From Marasmius tenuissimus (Eukaryota; Basidiomycota; Agaricomycetes; Agaricales; Marasmiaceae), in assembly GCA_029532415.1 (NCBI GenBank), contig JAQOTA010000028.1, forward strand, positions 186,001 through 250,000: a stretch of DNA of 64,000 nucleotides. The letters run 5' to 3'. The notes beneath the pieces are model-generated. The model searched no databases. It saw only the letters and a list, made by a program, of their open reading frames with translations, and was not told the DNA's origin. The position numbers and the translations under genes were made by a program. Below, in pieces: positions 45,275 through 54,672 of this stretch. Positions within the stretch are counted from its first letter, which is position 1. Each line of letters starts with the position of its first letter.

Positions 45275-46483
45275 TCAAACCTGTCGCAGTGGATACGGAT
45301 TCCGCATCAACTTCTTCATCACCTTCTTCTCCTCCTTCGTCATCGAAACCCTGTCCTTCGCGTACTCGAATATCTTCCCCTGGATACATGCTTCATGTAA
45401 CTTGATTTCATTGAAGTCTTTGGCCTTGAACACCGCACGGTATTTATTGGCCAATGCTTCGCGCTCTGAAGGAGTTTTGCAATTCATGAAGCCGTAGTCG
45501 ACGATGACTGCAGGAATGGGCTTTATGCCATCATCCAGAACGCAGCATTTGAGAGACCAAACGGAATACGGGTGAGGCATTGAGAGGACGACGCGCAACC
45601 CTTCGACGATGGCTATCTCTTCCGAGGTGTCATAAAGGCAAGGGTTAACAAACGGTCCTCCAGTCGGACCACTACGAGATAAAACGTCGTACTTGGTGAT
45701 CAAGTCAAAGACTTTACTCGAATCACAAGCGTCGTTATACTCTTCGAAAGTGCAATCTATGAAGAGCACAGTATAAATCGCGGCGACCCGCATTTCGTGG
45801 TAATCATCTCTGACGACGCAGTATCCCGCTCGAATCCACATAGCCTCGCGAGGGGATGGATGAGTGCTGGACAGGATCATTGCGTAGTGCCAAAAATTCA
45901 TCCTCTTTGTCTCAGGCCAAGATGGAAACTCGGCGCTGTGATCCTTCCCCATACGCTCCCAAGCCCTCTTCTCCATTCTTTTGGCTTGAGCCTGTGGTTG
46001 GTATTCCTCGGGTATTGGTGAGCCATCGAGTATCCACTGGTTTTGACAGAACCAAGGATAGCACATGCCCCGAGATATCTCAGGGATAGCTTCAAACGCC
46101 TCCTTGATCTTTTCGATCAGGGTTCCCTCTTTCCTCCATTTGTTGAGCTCCTTCGCCGTCAACCGTCGCCCCGATGATTGTGACCAGGCATAACGAAATT
46201 GTTGGTAAAGGCCAAAAAGCATACCGACGTGTTCCCCCGCCCTCTCAAAGCCATAATCCTCGCACGTTTGTGGATCGGAGGGAAGAAGATCGCGGAAGCA
46301 AGCCCGCAGGAGGAAGTGTCCTGTGTGGATGGGCACTTTGCAATTCCAGATGTGAGTCTCCCAATGGGATGTTTGGCATGCTTTCGAGCAGTAGTACACA
46401 GAATGACAACCACTGCATTGCTTGGTTCCCTCCTTCTCGCAATCGTCTAAAGTTTCGTAGTTGAGCCCTGAGCATTTCGGCAT
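45275..46483 (-). CDS. MYND zinc-finger protein, type 2 (right-arm copy)
   Basis: Single-exon gene of 402 codons beginning MPKCSGLNYE. The MYND finger (QCSGC, YYCSKAC, HIWNC) is at residues 4-47. The family blocks are kept: PIHTGHFLLRAC, DYGFERAGEHVG, YPWFCQNQWIL, NFWHYAMIL, RAGYCVVRDDYHEMRVAAIY, YSVWSLKCCVLDD and DYGFMNCKTPSEREALANKY, ending RNPYPLRQV. It converges on the right-arm ligase with a 144-bp gap, mirroring the left arm. Its divergent type 1 partner is missing: no type 1 MYND reading exists between 46.5 and 48.5 kb, although promoter-type motifs remain there. Intact frame. Confidence 0.85.
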   Translation of the reverse strand: MPKCSGLNYETLDDCEKEGTKQCSGCHSVYYCSKACQTSHWETHIWNCKVPIHTGHFLLRACFRDLLPSDPQTCEDYGFERAGEHVGMLFGLYQQFRYAWSQSSGRRLTAKELNKWRKEGTLIEKIKEAFEAIPEISRGMCYPWFCQNQWILDGSPIPEEYQPQAQAKRMEKRAWERMGKDHSAEFPSWPETKRMNFWHYAMILSSTHPSPREAMWIRAGYCVVRDDYHEMRVAAIYTVLFIDCTFEEYNDACDSSKVFDLITKYDVLSRSGPTGGPFVNPCLYDTSEEIAIVEGLRVVLSMPHPYSVWSLKCCVLDDGIKPIPAVIVDYGFMNCKTPSEREALANKYRAVFKAKDFNEIKLHEACIQGKIFEYAKDRVSMTKEEKKVMKKLMRNPYPLRQV

Positions 46484-46489
46484 GAGTCG

Positions 46490-48537
46490 GATAAGCCTCG
46501 CTGTTGTGGACGCGTAGTACTAGAAAGAACACTCGTCAGATTGATTGCTGCAGCGAATGGAATGAAATTGGGTACCACGCACCCTCTAATTTGACCGAAT
46601 CAACGTCACGGACTCGAATGGGGTGGGGAGTAAAGGCTTATCGATATCGGCCGCTCTCGCGTCACTGCCAGTCCACTTGAGCACTTTTCACGTCGTTCTC
46701 ACGATTCTGGTACTTGATCTGGGGGCGTATAGAGTTTGATAGATTCCCACAGCTTTGCCTTTGGCTACCACAGGGCCGAATCTCGATCCCCGAACCTGAA
46801 GGACCCTGAGAAATAGTGATATGCTTAGACCACCAGATCGTATGAGCTGCCTTGACTGGTTGACTATCGACGAGTCTGTGAGGAGAGGGAGAGATGTCGC
46901 CTAATCTCGCACGGGAAAAAAGGTGTGGCCGGCGGCCCGCGGGCTGGGTGATTGTGGGTCTAAGCAATAGAGGCCCGAGGATATGGGTGAGACGTTGACA
47001 GCAGGACGACGCGTAACTTTCTGAGCTCGCCTGTCAGTGTCACATAGGCATATATATACTGCCCATGATCATCATCTCGATTGCCCCGACCATCAGTTGT
47101 GGCATTACCAGAAAAACCCTTTATTTGGCGAGCAAACTATGGACCGGGTCAGAATCTTACGCAGCATGAAATGAACAAGTGATAGCAATACTGATAGGAA
47201 GAAATAACCAGTGGCCTCGTGTCAGTGACTGCGTGTCAGTTGATGCACGCCACCCAGGGGCTTCTGATCAATAGTGTATACTCTTTCGTTCAGAGTTTTA
47301 TGCTTTGGACTCGACGGGAATTGTTCGCGATAAGTGAAACTTTAAGCTCAAGTTGCGACTCGTCGTAGAAAAACTGTATAAGTATTATCACTACGCATCT
47401 TTGGTCTCGTTCCACGAACCTTCGCTCAGAAGTCTAAGTGAGGAATGCAGCTAAGGCAAGAGGGTGCACTCACCAATGTCAGAAAAGTTGGCCGGCCTGT
47501 AGGGTGGTTGTGGGTCCAAGCAATAAAGAAGGGGCTGACAAAGCGGTCAGTCTTCTGGGTCCGTAGACGGCATCCTCCGGATTTGCACAGCATGATAGCA
47601 TCTACGCGTACCGTGTGACTCGTTCCATCTTCTCTCGCATGAGTCTGAGTACTGCGGCTGCCGCTTTTTCCTCAAATCCTGTCTGGATTCCTGTCGGTCC
47701 ACAATCATTGTTGGACATAAGAAAGGTGGCGTGGCTCAGAGGGTACTAATGTTCGTCATGACGCGCCGAATCGATTAACTCCCGAAAAAAGGACCACCAA
47801 AACGGAATCAAGAAGATTTCAGACCCTCGAAATCACACTCGTGAAACAACTCCATTTTCATCGTCCGTGGGTCTACACGCTTGGTGTGCTCTATGAGGTT
47901 CTTTATCAACAATCGCTTCCTGACTGATCCCTTCACAGCAATAGTGGGAGCGATAGATATGCGACAGATCATAGTTTTCTGACCTCATATGGCGTTTATC
48001 GATCATCCTCAATCGACTTCGATCGTTAGAGCATTCGCTTTTCTACAACCTGACAGTGCAGAGCACGATTCAGCCTGGGACAAGCATGGTTTGATACCGA
48101 TGGATAATTAGTTCAGGGCTAATCATGTTTAGATGCTGTAGGGACCATTACATCCTGAACACTACTTCCCACACTGACACCAATATACAGCAGCTCGTTC
48201 CTCAACAGCCATCATAATGTGTACTACATGTTGTGCAATCCCAATCAAGGCCGACCCTCAGGGCTTCACGCCTTGTATAGTGGTAGGCTTTATTCAAATT
48301 AGTTAACCCACCAAGGCCTTACGATTCAAATACTTCAGCTAAACCTACCAGGCTATCAAGGGTACCTTTGAGCTCCCCTCTTCCGTTTCCATATTGCTCC
48401 CTCCGAGGCGCTGACCAGTTTCGGAGTTTCCCCCCTCGTATTCCTCTTTTTCGCGGGGCCGTTCTTCTTTTTTCCTTCCTTACGCAGCCCTCCTTCTCCT
48501 TCATTGCACTCTTCCTCCACAACGCATATATTTTATT
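46490..48537. other. Intergenic; remnants of the MYND divergent promoter
   Basis: No gene is supported. Two copies of the TTGTGGGTC(C/T)AAGCAATA motif lie at 46952 and 47507. The second extends into a GGGCTGACAAAGCGGTCAGTCTTCT-like block that matches the inverse of 18870-18922 in the left arm. About 48340-48537 is the SH3 gene promoter, matching the region 5' of 35247. Confidence 0.45.
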
Positions 48538-49760
48538 ATGATAAAGATCCGCCGAGGTTTTGAGCATGCTACCCAAATACACGTGAAGGGTTCACCTGAT
48601 GGTACACCAACATTTGACACTGGCTCAGGACAGGCAATCAACTTTACTGGAGCTCGTAGAGACGGTGGCTACACAAACAAAATTGTCTCATCGAGTGTAC
48701 CACCGGCTACGATCGCGGTGGTAGTATTGCTTGCACTTTTTATCGTAGCATCGCTTTCGGGTGCGTTCGCTGTCTTATCTTATTTTGTGGTTCCATTGAT
48801 ACCATTCTTTCTTCAGCGTGTGTATGGCGGAGAATAAAGAAGAGAAGAAATCAGAAGGTCAGGTTGTACCCCTATAGCAGCCTGTCTAGTGATCCTTTTC
48901 GATCGGAATCGAGGCACAAAACCAATCCGTCATCATTCATTGAGATGAACGCATCCAGCATCGAGAAGCCGGCGAAAGCGCGCGTCGTACCGAACCCCTT
49001 GCCTAATAAAGAGACTCGTTGGGTTCCTCAGGACAAGATTTACAAGGGTGTCCCTGCTATCAATAGCCAACTTCCCGCTCATGTCCAGGCAGCAAGAGAC
49101 GGGAAGCAATGGCTGAACTTGGTGTTCTCCCGGCGTACCCTGAACGTGAAGTCGAAAGCTCCTCCCTCTTATCACGCTTCAAACGGCTCTCACTCCAACA
49201 GGACATCGGACGCTACCTTGGTCGGAGGAGGACCACCTGGCATTCCCTTACCACCAACGCCGCCCAATCTCAAGGTTCGTCCACCTAGATCTCCTACGCC
49301 GCCTGCGAATCGCAAGAAACCCAAAATTTCCCCTCCCCCTCTTTCTAGTACCACTGAGCTATCTAAACCGCCATCGTCACGATTCTCCCTCTCACCACTC
49401 CCCCCCAAGACCCCAGGTTCTAGCGTAGAGCCTCTCCCCAGCCCAGCCCGCAACACCTCCTTCAGCCACCAACAATCCACTGCCCCCCTCCAAACATCCA
49501 CGAAATCTTCTCTGTTCAAATCAGGATCTGGCAACGATGGGTTATCATTGCCACGATTGATGTCCGTGACTAACACCTTCACACCATCTCTTGAGGATGA
49601 GATGCTGATCCATATCGGTGATACTATCCGAATGGTCGAGGAGTACACCGATGGATGGTGTTTGGTCCAGAGAGTTGGGAAGCTCGACGTGCCAAAAGGT
49701 GTCGTGCCGAGATTCTGCTTGACGGAGAGACAGTCGGTTGTTCCACCAACGACTTCTTAG
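48538..49760 (+). CDS. Single-pass membrane SH3 protein (right copy, C-terminus cut by a stop)
   Basis: Inverted duplicate of 33983-35247, with exons 48538-48760 and 48817-49760. The transmembrane segment reads ATIAVVVLLALFIVASLSG, followed by RIKKRRNQK. The proline-rich middle and the SH3 core (EDEMLIHIGD, DGWCLVQRVG) are preserved. Near the end a TCG serine codon of the left copy is TAG here (49758-49760), removing the last fifteen or so residues (RRNLIKSIQATAKRL still readable in frame downstream to about 49806). The SH3 fold itself is complete, so the shortened protein could still work. 49329-49684 appears identical to the left copy over 356 bp, while N-terminal parts differ at many positions. 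Confidence 0.8.
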
Positions 49761-49829
49761 AGGAGGAATCTCATCAAGTCTATTCAAGCAACCGCGAAAC
49801 GGTTGTAAGCACTCGACGAAACCTTTCGC

Positions 49830-50680
49830 TTCTCGAGCTACCCCCGAAACCTGACCGTCCCCGAACTCCGTTCCTTATACATGATCATGGATTCATGACA
49901 ATTTGTCTGTTCGTTTCCTGCTTTTAGTTTAACTGCGACCCACTTTATATTCCAACTATTTATTGTGGTGTTTTCGACCCACCGCAATCTTTTGCCTTTA
50001 TCCTTTCAAATCTTTGGTCGAACCGTTTTTTTTTTTGCTCCCATAGGCTCTGTTTGTATGTGGTGCTACGCCGGCTCCATGGCTCCAACGAGTTACAACT
50101 TCATTGCTGTGCTCTTGGCGTGACCCAAATCAACCCTCCAGTCGAGGTACCTAATTTCTGGTTCATACGTCTTTCACCGCTGTTGATTGCTTTCGTGTTT
50201 CCTTGTACCTATGTAATATCCCCAATACATGATGTGATTGGCTACAGCCTTCTATCTTTCGAACGACACAAATTTACTAATCGCCCCAGCCACTCTTAGC
50301 CTCGCAATCAGAGTCAAAGCCGTAAATACAATGATTAACATTTAACGTGGAATACATCAGGCAGTCTAGAGATACGATACAGATCTCGATAGAAAAAAGG
50401 AGTCCGTAGTGAGCACAACATGGAGGCGATTGAGATAAGATAAGTAAATTAGGAATAGAAAAGCCTTGGGTGAAGATGCCGCCACGACGATCATACAAAA
50501 GATATGGAGGACAGAACAATGGCTCCGGCCACTCTAGTCCGGTCCTAGAGTGTGCCTCAGAGTGCAACGAGGGCCAATACAACATCGCCTGGCATCGGAG
50601 ATAGTCAGTCCGTCAATATAAAATGAAGTAGGCACCTAATATCCAGCGCTCACCTCGATATCGACAGCTGATACCCAGAA
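49830..50680. other. Intergenic, nothing recognised beyond shared SH3 3' flank
   Basis: 49810-50040 matches the left arm. The remainder carries short frames without motifs on both strands. Confidence 0.35.
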
Positions 50681-50691
50681 AACAACGACCA

Positions 50692-51036
50692 CTACTTCTT
50701 CTGCGGCTGCCCATATATATTCTGATCGTTCCCATGATTAATATTGTAGCCCGCACCCCCATAGATATGCTGCGTCCCGGAGCTGTTGTTGTTGTTCATT
50801 GTCCCTGACCCCGTATTTGTGTTGTGAATTTGGGGCCCGTTGCTCATGTTCTGGTACGTATGTTGGCTGTTGGGATACCAGCCCTGCGTAGGAACATTGC
50901 CACTTCGGCTCTGCGTCGGAGTGTTTGTGGCGTTCGACTTGGAGCTTGAGCTCAAGCTCGAGTTTGAACCATCAGAGCGTCCGGAAACGAGGGCTTTCTG
51001 ATTGTCGGTTTTGTTGGCTCGAAGTTTGGCAATCAT
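50692..51036 (-). CDS. Small Asn/Gly-rich repeat-motif protein B (right copy)
   Basis: Inverted duplicate of 27341-27682, 114 residues. The motif tail (NTGSGTMNNNNSSGTQHIYG, GAGYNINHG, NDQNIYG) is unchanged. Differences lie in the Ser/Asn-rich first part (GSNSSLSSSSKSNATN) and one extra Gln before the KK end. The 5' flank keeps the GAATTTATACCCAATCC box seen before the left copy. Intact frame. Confidence 0.6.
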   Translation of the reverse strand: MIAKLRANKTDNQKALVSGRSDGSNSSLSSSSKSNATNTPTQSRSGNVPTQGWYPNSQHTYQNMSNGPQIHNTNTGSGTMNNNNSSGTQHIYGGAGYNINHGNDQNIYGQPQKK

Positions 51037-51489
51037 TGCGCGGAGGAGACGAGAGTTGAGAGTGGGAAGTGGGCGATAGGTAGTGAGCGGTGGAAAGTAG
51101 GCTTGGGAATGTAGACAAAAACATCAACTGCGACTCGAATTTATACCCAATCCAATTGGAACCTTGCACTTACGATACGGTACGATGTGTACCGGTTTAC
51201 TGGTTTCATCAACATCCGCCTCCAGCTTTGGCACCATGTATGCTTGGAAACATTGTATTCCTTTTTGTATTCCTTTCGTCTCCTTGTTGCGGTCCCAATG
51301 CCAATAGGGCTGACAGCTGGACAAAGTTCCAGCCAGGTAATATCGACATAAGGACGGCCTCCTTCACCTTCGTTACCGTCTTTTGTCAACCCTTATTCAT
51401 GGAACTATCTTCAGCACGGCCCACAGAGAGGCCTGCGAATATGCCGATCGCAGTAAAATGAGTGGCGCAGCCTTGTTGACAGCCTGGGA

Positions 51490-51747
51490 GTGAGTAACGG
51501 CGAATTCAATGTTTCCAAGCTCTTGCCTAGTTCGGACAACAATAACAATGGATACCGGCGGCACGACGTGGGTAAAGGAAGCTTTGCCCAGGTGGTGTTG
51601 TGGGTCCGGCGCAACAAGGCGAAGTGGGATCAGGACCAGGGTGGAATCCGAGACGCTTTGTATATTCTAAACAGTCGCTTTGTTCTGTACGAGGATAGTA
51701 TCGGTCTGGAAATCCGAATGCGAGGGTCTCGCTTTGACCGGTCCTGA
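51490..51747 (+). pseudogene. Kinase-like N-lobe fragment (right copy)
   Basis: An 85-codon frame containing GYRRHDVGKGSFAQVVLWVRRNKAKW, which fits a protein-kinase glycine-rich loop (GKGSFAQV). The stretch continues DQDQGGIRDALYI. No VAIK Lys, catalytic loop or DFG motif follows before the stop, so this is a fragment. The left copy has a stop within it. The block is in the same absolute orientation in both arms although the arms are inverted. Confidence 0.45.
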
Positions 51748-51799
51748 CACCTAGTTAGCGCACCATCCGTCGTCGTGCATGTAATGGTTAGAGAATGGA

Positions 51800-52495
51800 C
51801 TTACGGCGGCCCGATAACTGAGCCGGTCGACGTGCTGCAGGAAGCGAGAGAAGCAACCACATTAGAGACACAAGAGGTAGCAGTAGAGGGAAGAGGATCA
51901 TATCGCTATCCCAAGCTGTCCCACTCGGGTTCACAAGACTTCTATTGCGTTCTCGGTCTTCAAGTCTCCACAACACATCATTTCGCGGCTTTAGGAACGA
52001 CTGGATGCGATATCGACAGCGTGCCTCGAGAACGAGCTGGAGAATACTAGGCAGCTGAGGAGCTCGAACAAATGTCGTACGGGATGAACACGACAAACTT
52101 AAAAGACCGTCGTTTGAATTGCACAGAACGAAGAGTGCGAGGAGGGTTTCTGAACTTTGGGAGTTTGGATACAAAACAGAATCGGTCCATTGCGCACATT
52201 CGTAAAATGACGGTACATGAAGACCGGGCCGGATTAATTGTATCGACCTGATGTGAGGTTGCCAATTTATCCACCTCCTCTCCAACGATGAAAGTTGTTC
52301 GGAAGAGTTGCATGTAAGCTGGTGTGTACGATAATGTGCCTCCAGCGTATCTCGAGCACGTAGTATGCTTCAACAATAGCCGAACGTATGGCGGTAACAC
52401 CTGAGCGAGCTGATAGTCCGTCTATCAGTAGCAGCCAAAATAAGCACTACCGGCACCCCAATATCAATGGCCAATACAACCAGCCAAGGGCGATC
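51800..52495. other. Intergenic; partly homologous to 25900-26550
   Basis: 51840-51990 matches left-arm 26400-26550 inverted. The minus frame 51788-52285 has no recognised domain and is probably not coding. Confidence 0.35.
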
Positions 52496-52497
52496 GT

Positions 52498-52752
52498 TCA
52501 GGATCTCCGCTGCGGCCTCCCATCCTCGTTTACCCCATGATTGATGGTATGGTTTCCATTCCCATAAACATGTTGCGTTCCTTCACCATTATTGTTATTC
52601 ATGGTCCCTTTGCCCGAGTTTGTAAAGTTCATTTGTACCCCCCCTCCGGAGTCATTCTGGGGGCGGTTGGGAGTATGCGCGTTCAAACCAGACAGGTTCT
52701 GGGTTGGGTGGGAGGCTCGCGAGGTAGGCTTAGTGCGGCTATCCTGGGGCAT
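52498..52752 (-). CDS. Small Asn/Gly-rich repeat-motif protein A (right copy)
   Basis: Inverted duplicate of 25611-25862, 84 residues from MPQDSRTKPTSR. The frame is open seven codons further upstream, but MPQDS matches the left copy. The tail TNSGKGTMNNNNGEGTQHVY, GNGNHTINHG is preserved with one Asp-to-Asn change. The first half has Leu insertions (NLSGLNAH). Intact frame; function as for the left copy. Confidence 0.6.
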   Translation of the reverse strand: MPQDSRTKPTSRASHPTQNLSGLNAHTPNRPQNDSGGGVQMNFTNSGKGTMNNNNGEGTQHVYGNGNHTINHGVNEDGRPQRRS

Positions 52753-52849
52753 TATGACGGGCAAGGCGAACAAAGGATGATCGATGATCGATGAAGCTTG
52801 AAGAGTAGACGGTAAAAGGAGGACAGCAAGCCTGAGTCTGGCTAGTGCA

Positions 52850-53215
52850 AACTATCGAACGCGACTTGAAATGTATACCCAGTCCAAGTTGACGTACTTA
52901 ACATCTACTCATTTCACGACCAGATCCAATCCTCTCGCTTTGTCCTCAGGAACAAAGTTGTACTTTTGTTGCATTGCCCCCCATCCCGGTTTGCTTCTGT
53001 GCCCAATGACACGGGATTGGTGACCACTATAGTCTCCACAGAAATCAGCACGAAATCTTCTGGTATTGAACATAAGGACAGCCTCAGTGGGTCCATTGTC
53101 CGACAACTGCGTGGGTGCAGTGAATAAATCAAGATTGCCCTCAGGATTCAAGCATTCAAACTTCAGGCGCCAACGTGACCATCAAAACCTGGGGTAGGGC
53201 GCCGGTCGCCCGTTC
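52850..53215 (-). pseudogene. Degenerate reading shared with left arm 25250-25500
   Basis: The minus frame 52909-53151 (LDLFTAPTQLSDNGPTEAVL...) matches a plus-strand reading at 25265-25350 in the left arm (LDLSTAPTQLSEDGPTEAVL). The left version ends in a stop soon after. No domain was recognised. The conserved stretch suggests a gene that was alive before the duplication. Confidence 0.4.
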
Positions 53216-53219
53216 GACA

Positions 53220-53605
53220 CACTGCTGCCCAACCATGCTTTTACGGCCGAAATTAGCAAGGTAAAAGGCTTCGTGAAACATTTCATTTTGCGGCCAAATT
53301 CACTGGCGTCAAAAAGATATTTTCGAGCGCGCAAAAACACACGAAATACACGAGGCAAAAAGAAGACTTTTACGAGCGTAAAACTGTCCCGGATAAATCT
53401 CGGAAGCGTTTTTACGGGTGTAAAAAGGCGAAAATCCAGAAAAGCGTCACGTTTTTCGCTCGAAAAAAAGTAACCTTTTTCTTGACTGTTTTGCGCGCTA
53501 AAAAAATTGGCTTTGACGCCCGTGAATTTGGTCGCAAATCCACATCTTTCACGAAGCCTTTTACCCCAATAATTGCGGGCGTAAAAACCTGGTTGGCCAG
53601 CAGTG
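53220..53605. mobile_element. CACTG-ended MITE, 386 bp, with ACA target duplication and empty site in left arm
   Basis: Begins CACTGCTGCCCAACCATG and ends GGTTGGCCAGCAGTG. The terminal inverted repeats are long: TTTTACG(G/C)CCG, GGTAAAAGGCTTCGTGAAA and CCAAATTCAC..GGCGTCAAA recur inverted at the other side (53232-53310 against 53505-53590), with roughly 80 percent identity by eye. ACA flanks both ends (53217-53219 and 53606-53608). The left arm at about 25210-25235 lacks the insert (CCGACAACATCTACTAACC), consistent with an empty site. CACT(A/G) tips with a 3-bp duplication are the signature of CACTA/EnSpm-type elements. No coding frame of its own. Confidence 0.8.
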
Positions 53606-53839
53606 ACAACCTGTGCACCAACCAGCGGCGAGTCCAGGACTGGGTACTGGTCAAAGCAAATCTAAATCCGCGATCTCATCCAGAACAAAGGACATGGGCA
53701 TCTTGTGAGCCACACCTCAGTCCCAATCCCGCTGCATCTGTCGTGTTGGATCCGCAATGAGTAGACATGTCTTTCTCCATTCGCGTGGTATCGCCACCAG
53801 TAGTCCTTGTTGTCCAGCTAGAAACCCACAGACAATGAG

Positions 53840-54660
53840 TTTGACGTTGTGCTAAAGCTGTCTGAGTTAGGTGTTCCAGCTCACGTTCATCATCGAGCGG
53901 CTTGATAAAAGATGAAGTGCTCGATCACCAGCGAACCCAGGCCGCCCTGACCACTAGCTGGTGAGCCCCGCCAGCCACGACCAGGACCCTTCACCCTGGG
54001 GCTCCCGGGTCACTGGCTGATGGGTGATGGCGTTTCTGCCCAGATAGCGTAAGGATTTCGTGACCTTATAATAGCTGTAAGTATGCTAGATAATTGTAAG
54101 TAGCCGTACGAATGAAATGGTATGACTACTTACCGGCCGGAGTTCAACAATCTGAGACGGAATTCTCAGAGAGGACAGGCTAATCGGCATGAGAAGACGG
54201 AGTCAGACTGACCGGCACTGTCAGCCTAACCGGCATGAGAAGACGGAGTCAGCCTGGCCTGAGTTGCCAGTCTGACGGGGATGACAAGACAACATCAGCC
54301 TGATCCACATGGTCGGGCACCCCCATTCCGGTGAGTATGATCAAGCAACGTCAGTCTCGTTCTCGATGCCAGGGCAACAGCAATCTAACAAGGATGATCA
54401 GTGAGATGAATGCTGAGTTGGAGTGACCATACGCAGCCAACGTTGATGCCTACGCCAAGCTACCATTATTCCATTTGACTCTCACATGTAGCACGACGAC
54501 TGTGCGATATTGATAGGCAGAAAACATGATAGCATTAGCACGATACAGACGACACAGGCAAGCAAATACAGCACGGACAGCAGACAATAGCGGGGATGCA
54601 AATGATAGCAACAGGGAGCACGGATTGAGAGAACGATAACGAAAAAAAAGGAAGCGAGCG
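53840..54660. other. Intergenic between duplicated arm and transposon genes
   Basis: Right-arm homology ends near 53830. The rest has a short degenerate tandem repeat (54178-54320) and no supported gene. Confidence 0.4.
54178..54320 (+). repeat. Degenerate tandem repeat, period about 46 bp
   Basis: Two clear units share CGGCATGAGAAGACGGAGTC (54187 and 54232). A third, weaker unit (GGGGATGACAAGACAACATC) follows. Confidence 0.65.
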
Positions 54661-54672
54661 AGCAAAAAGATT

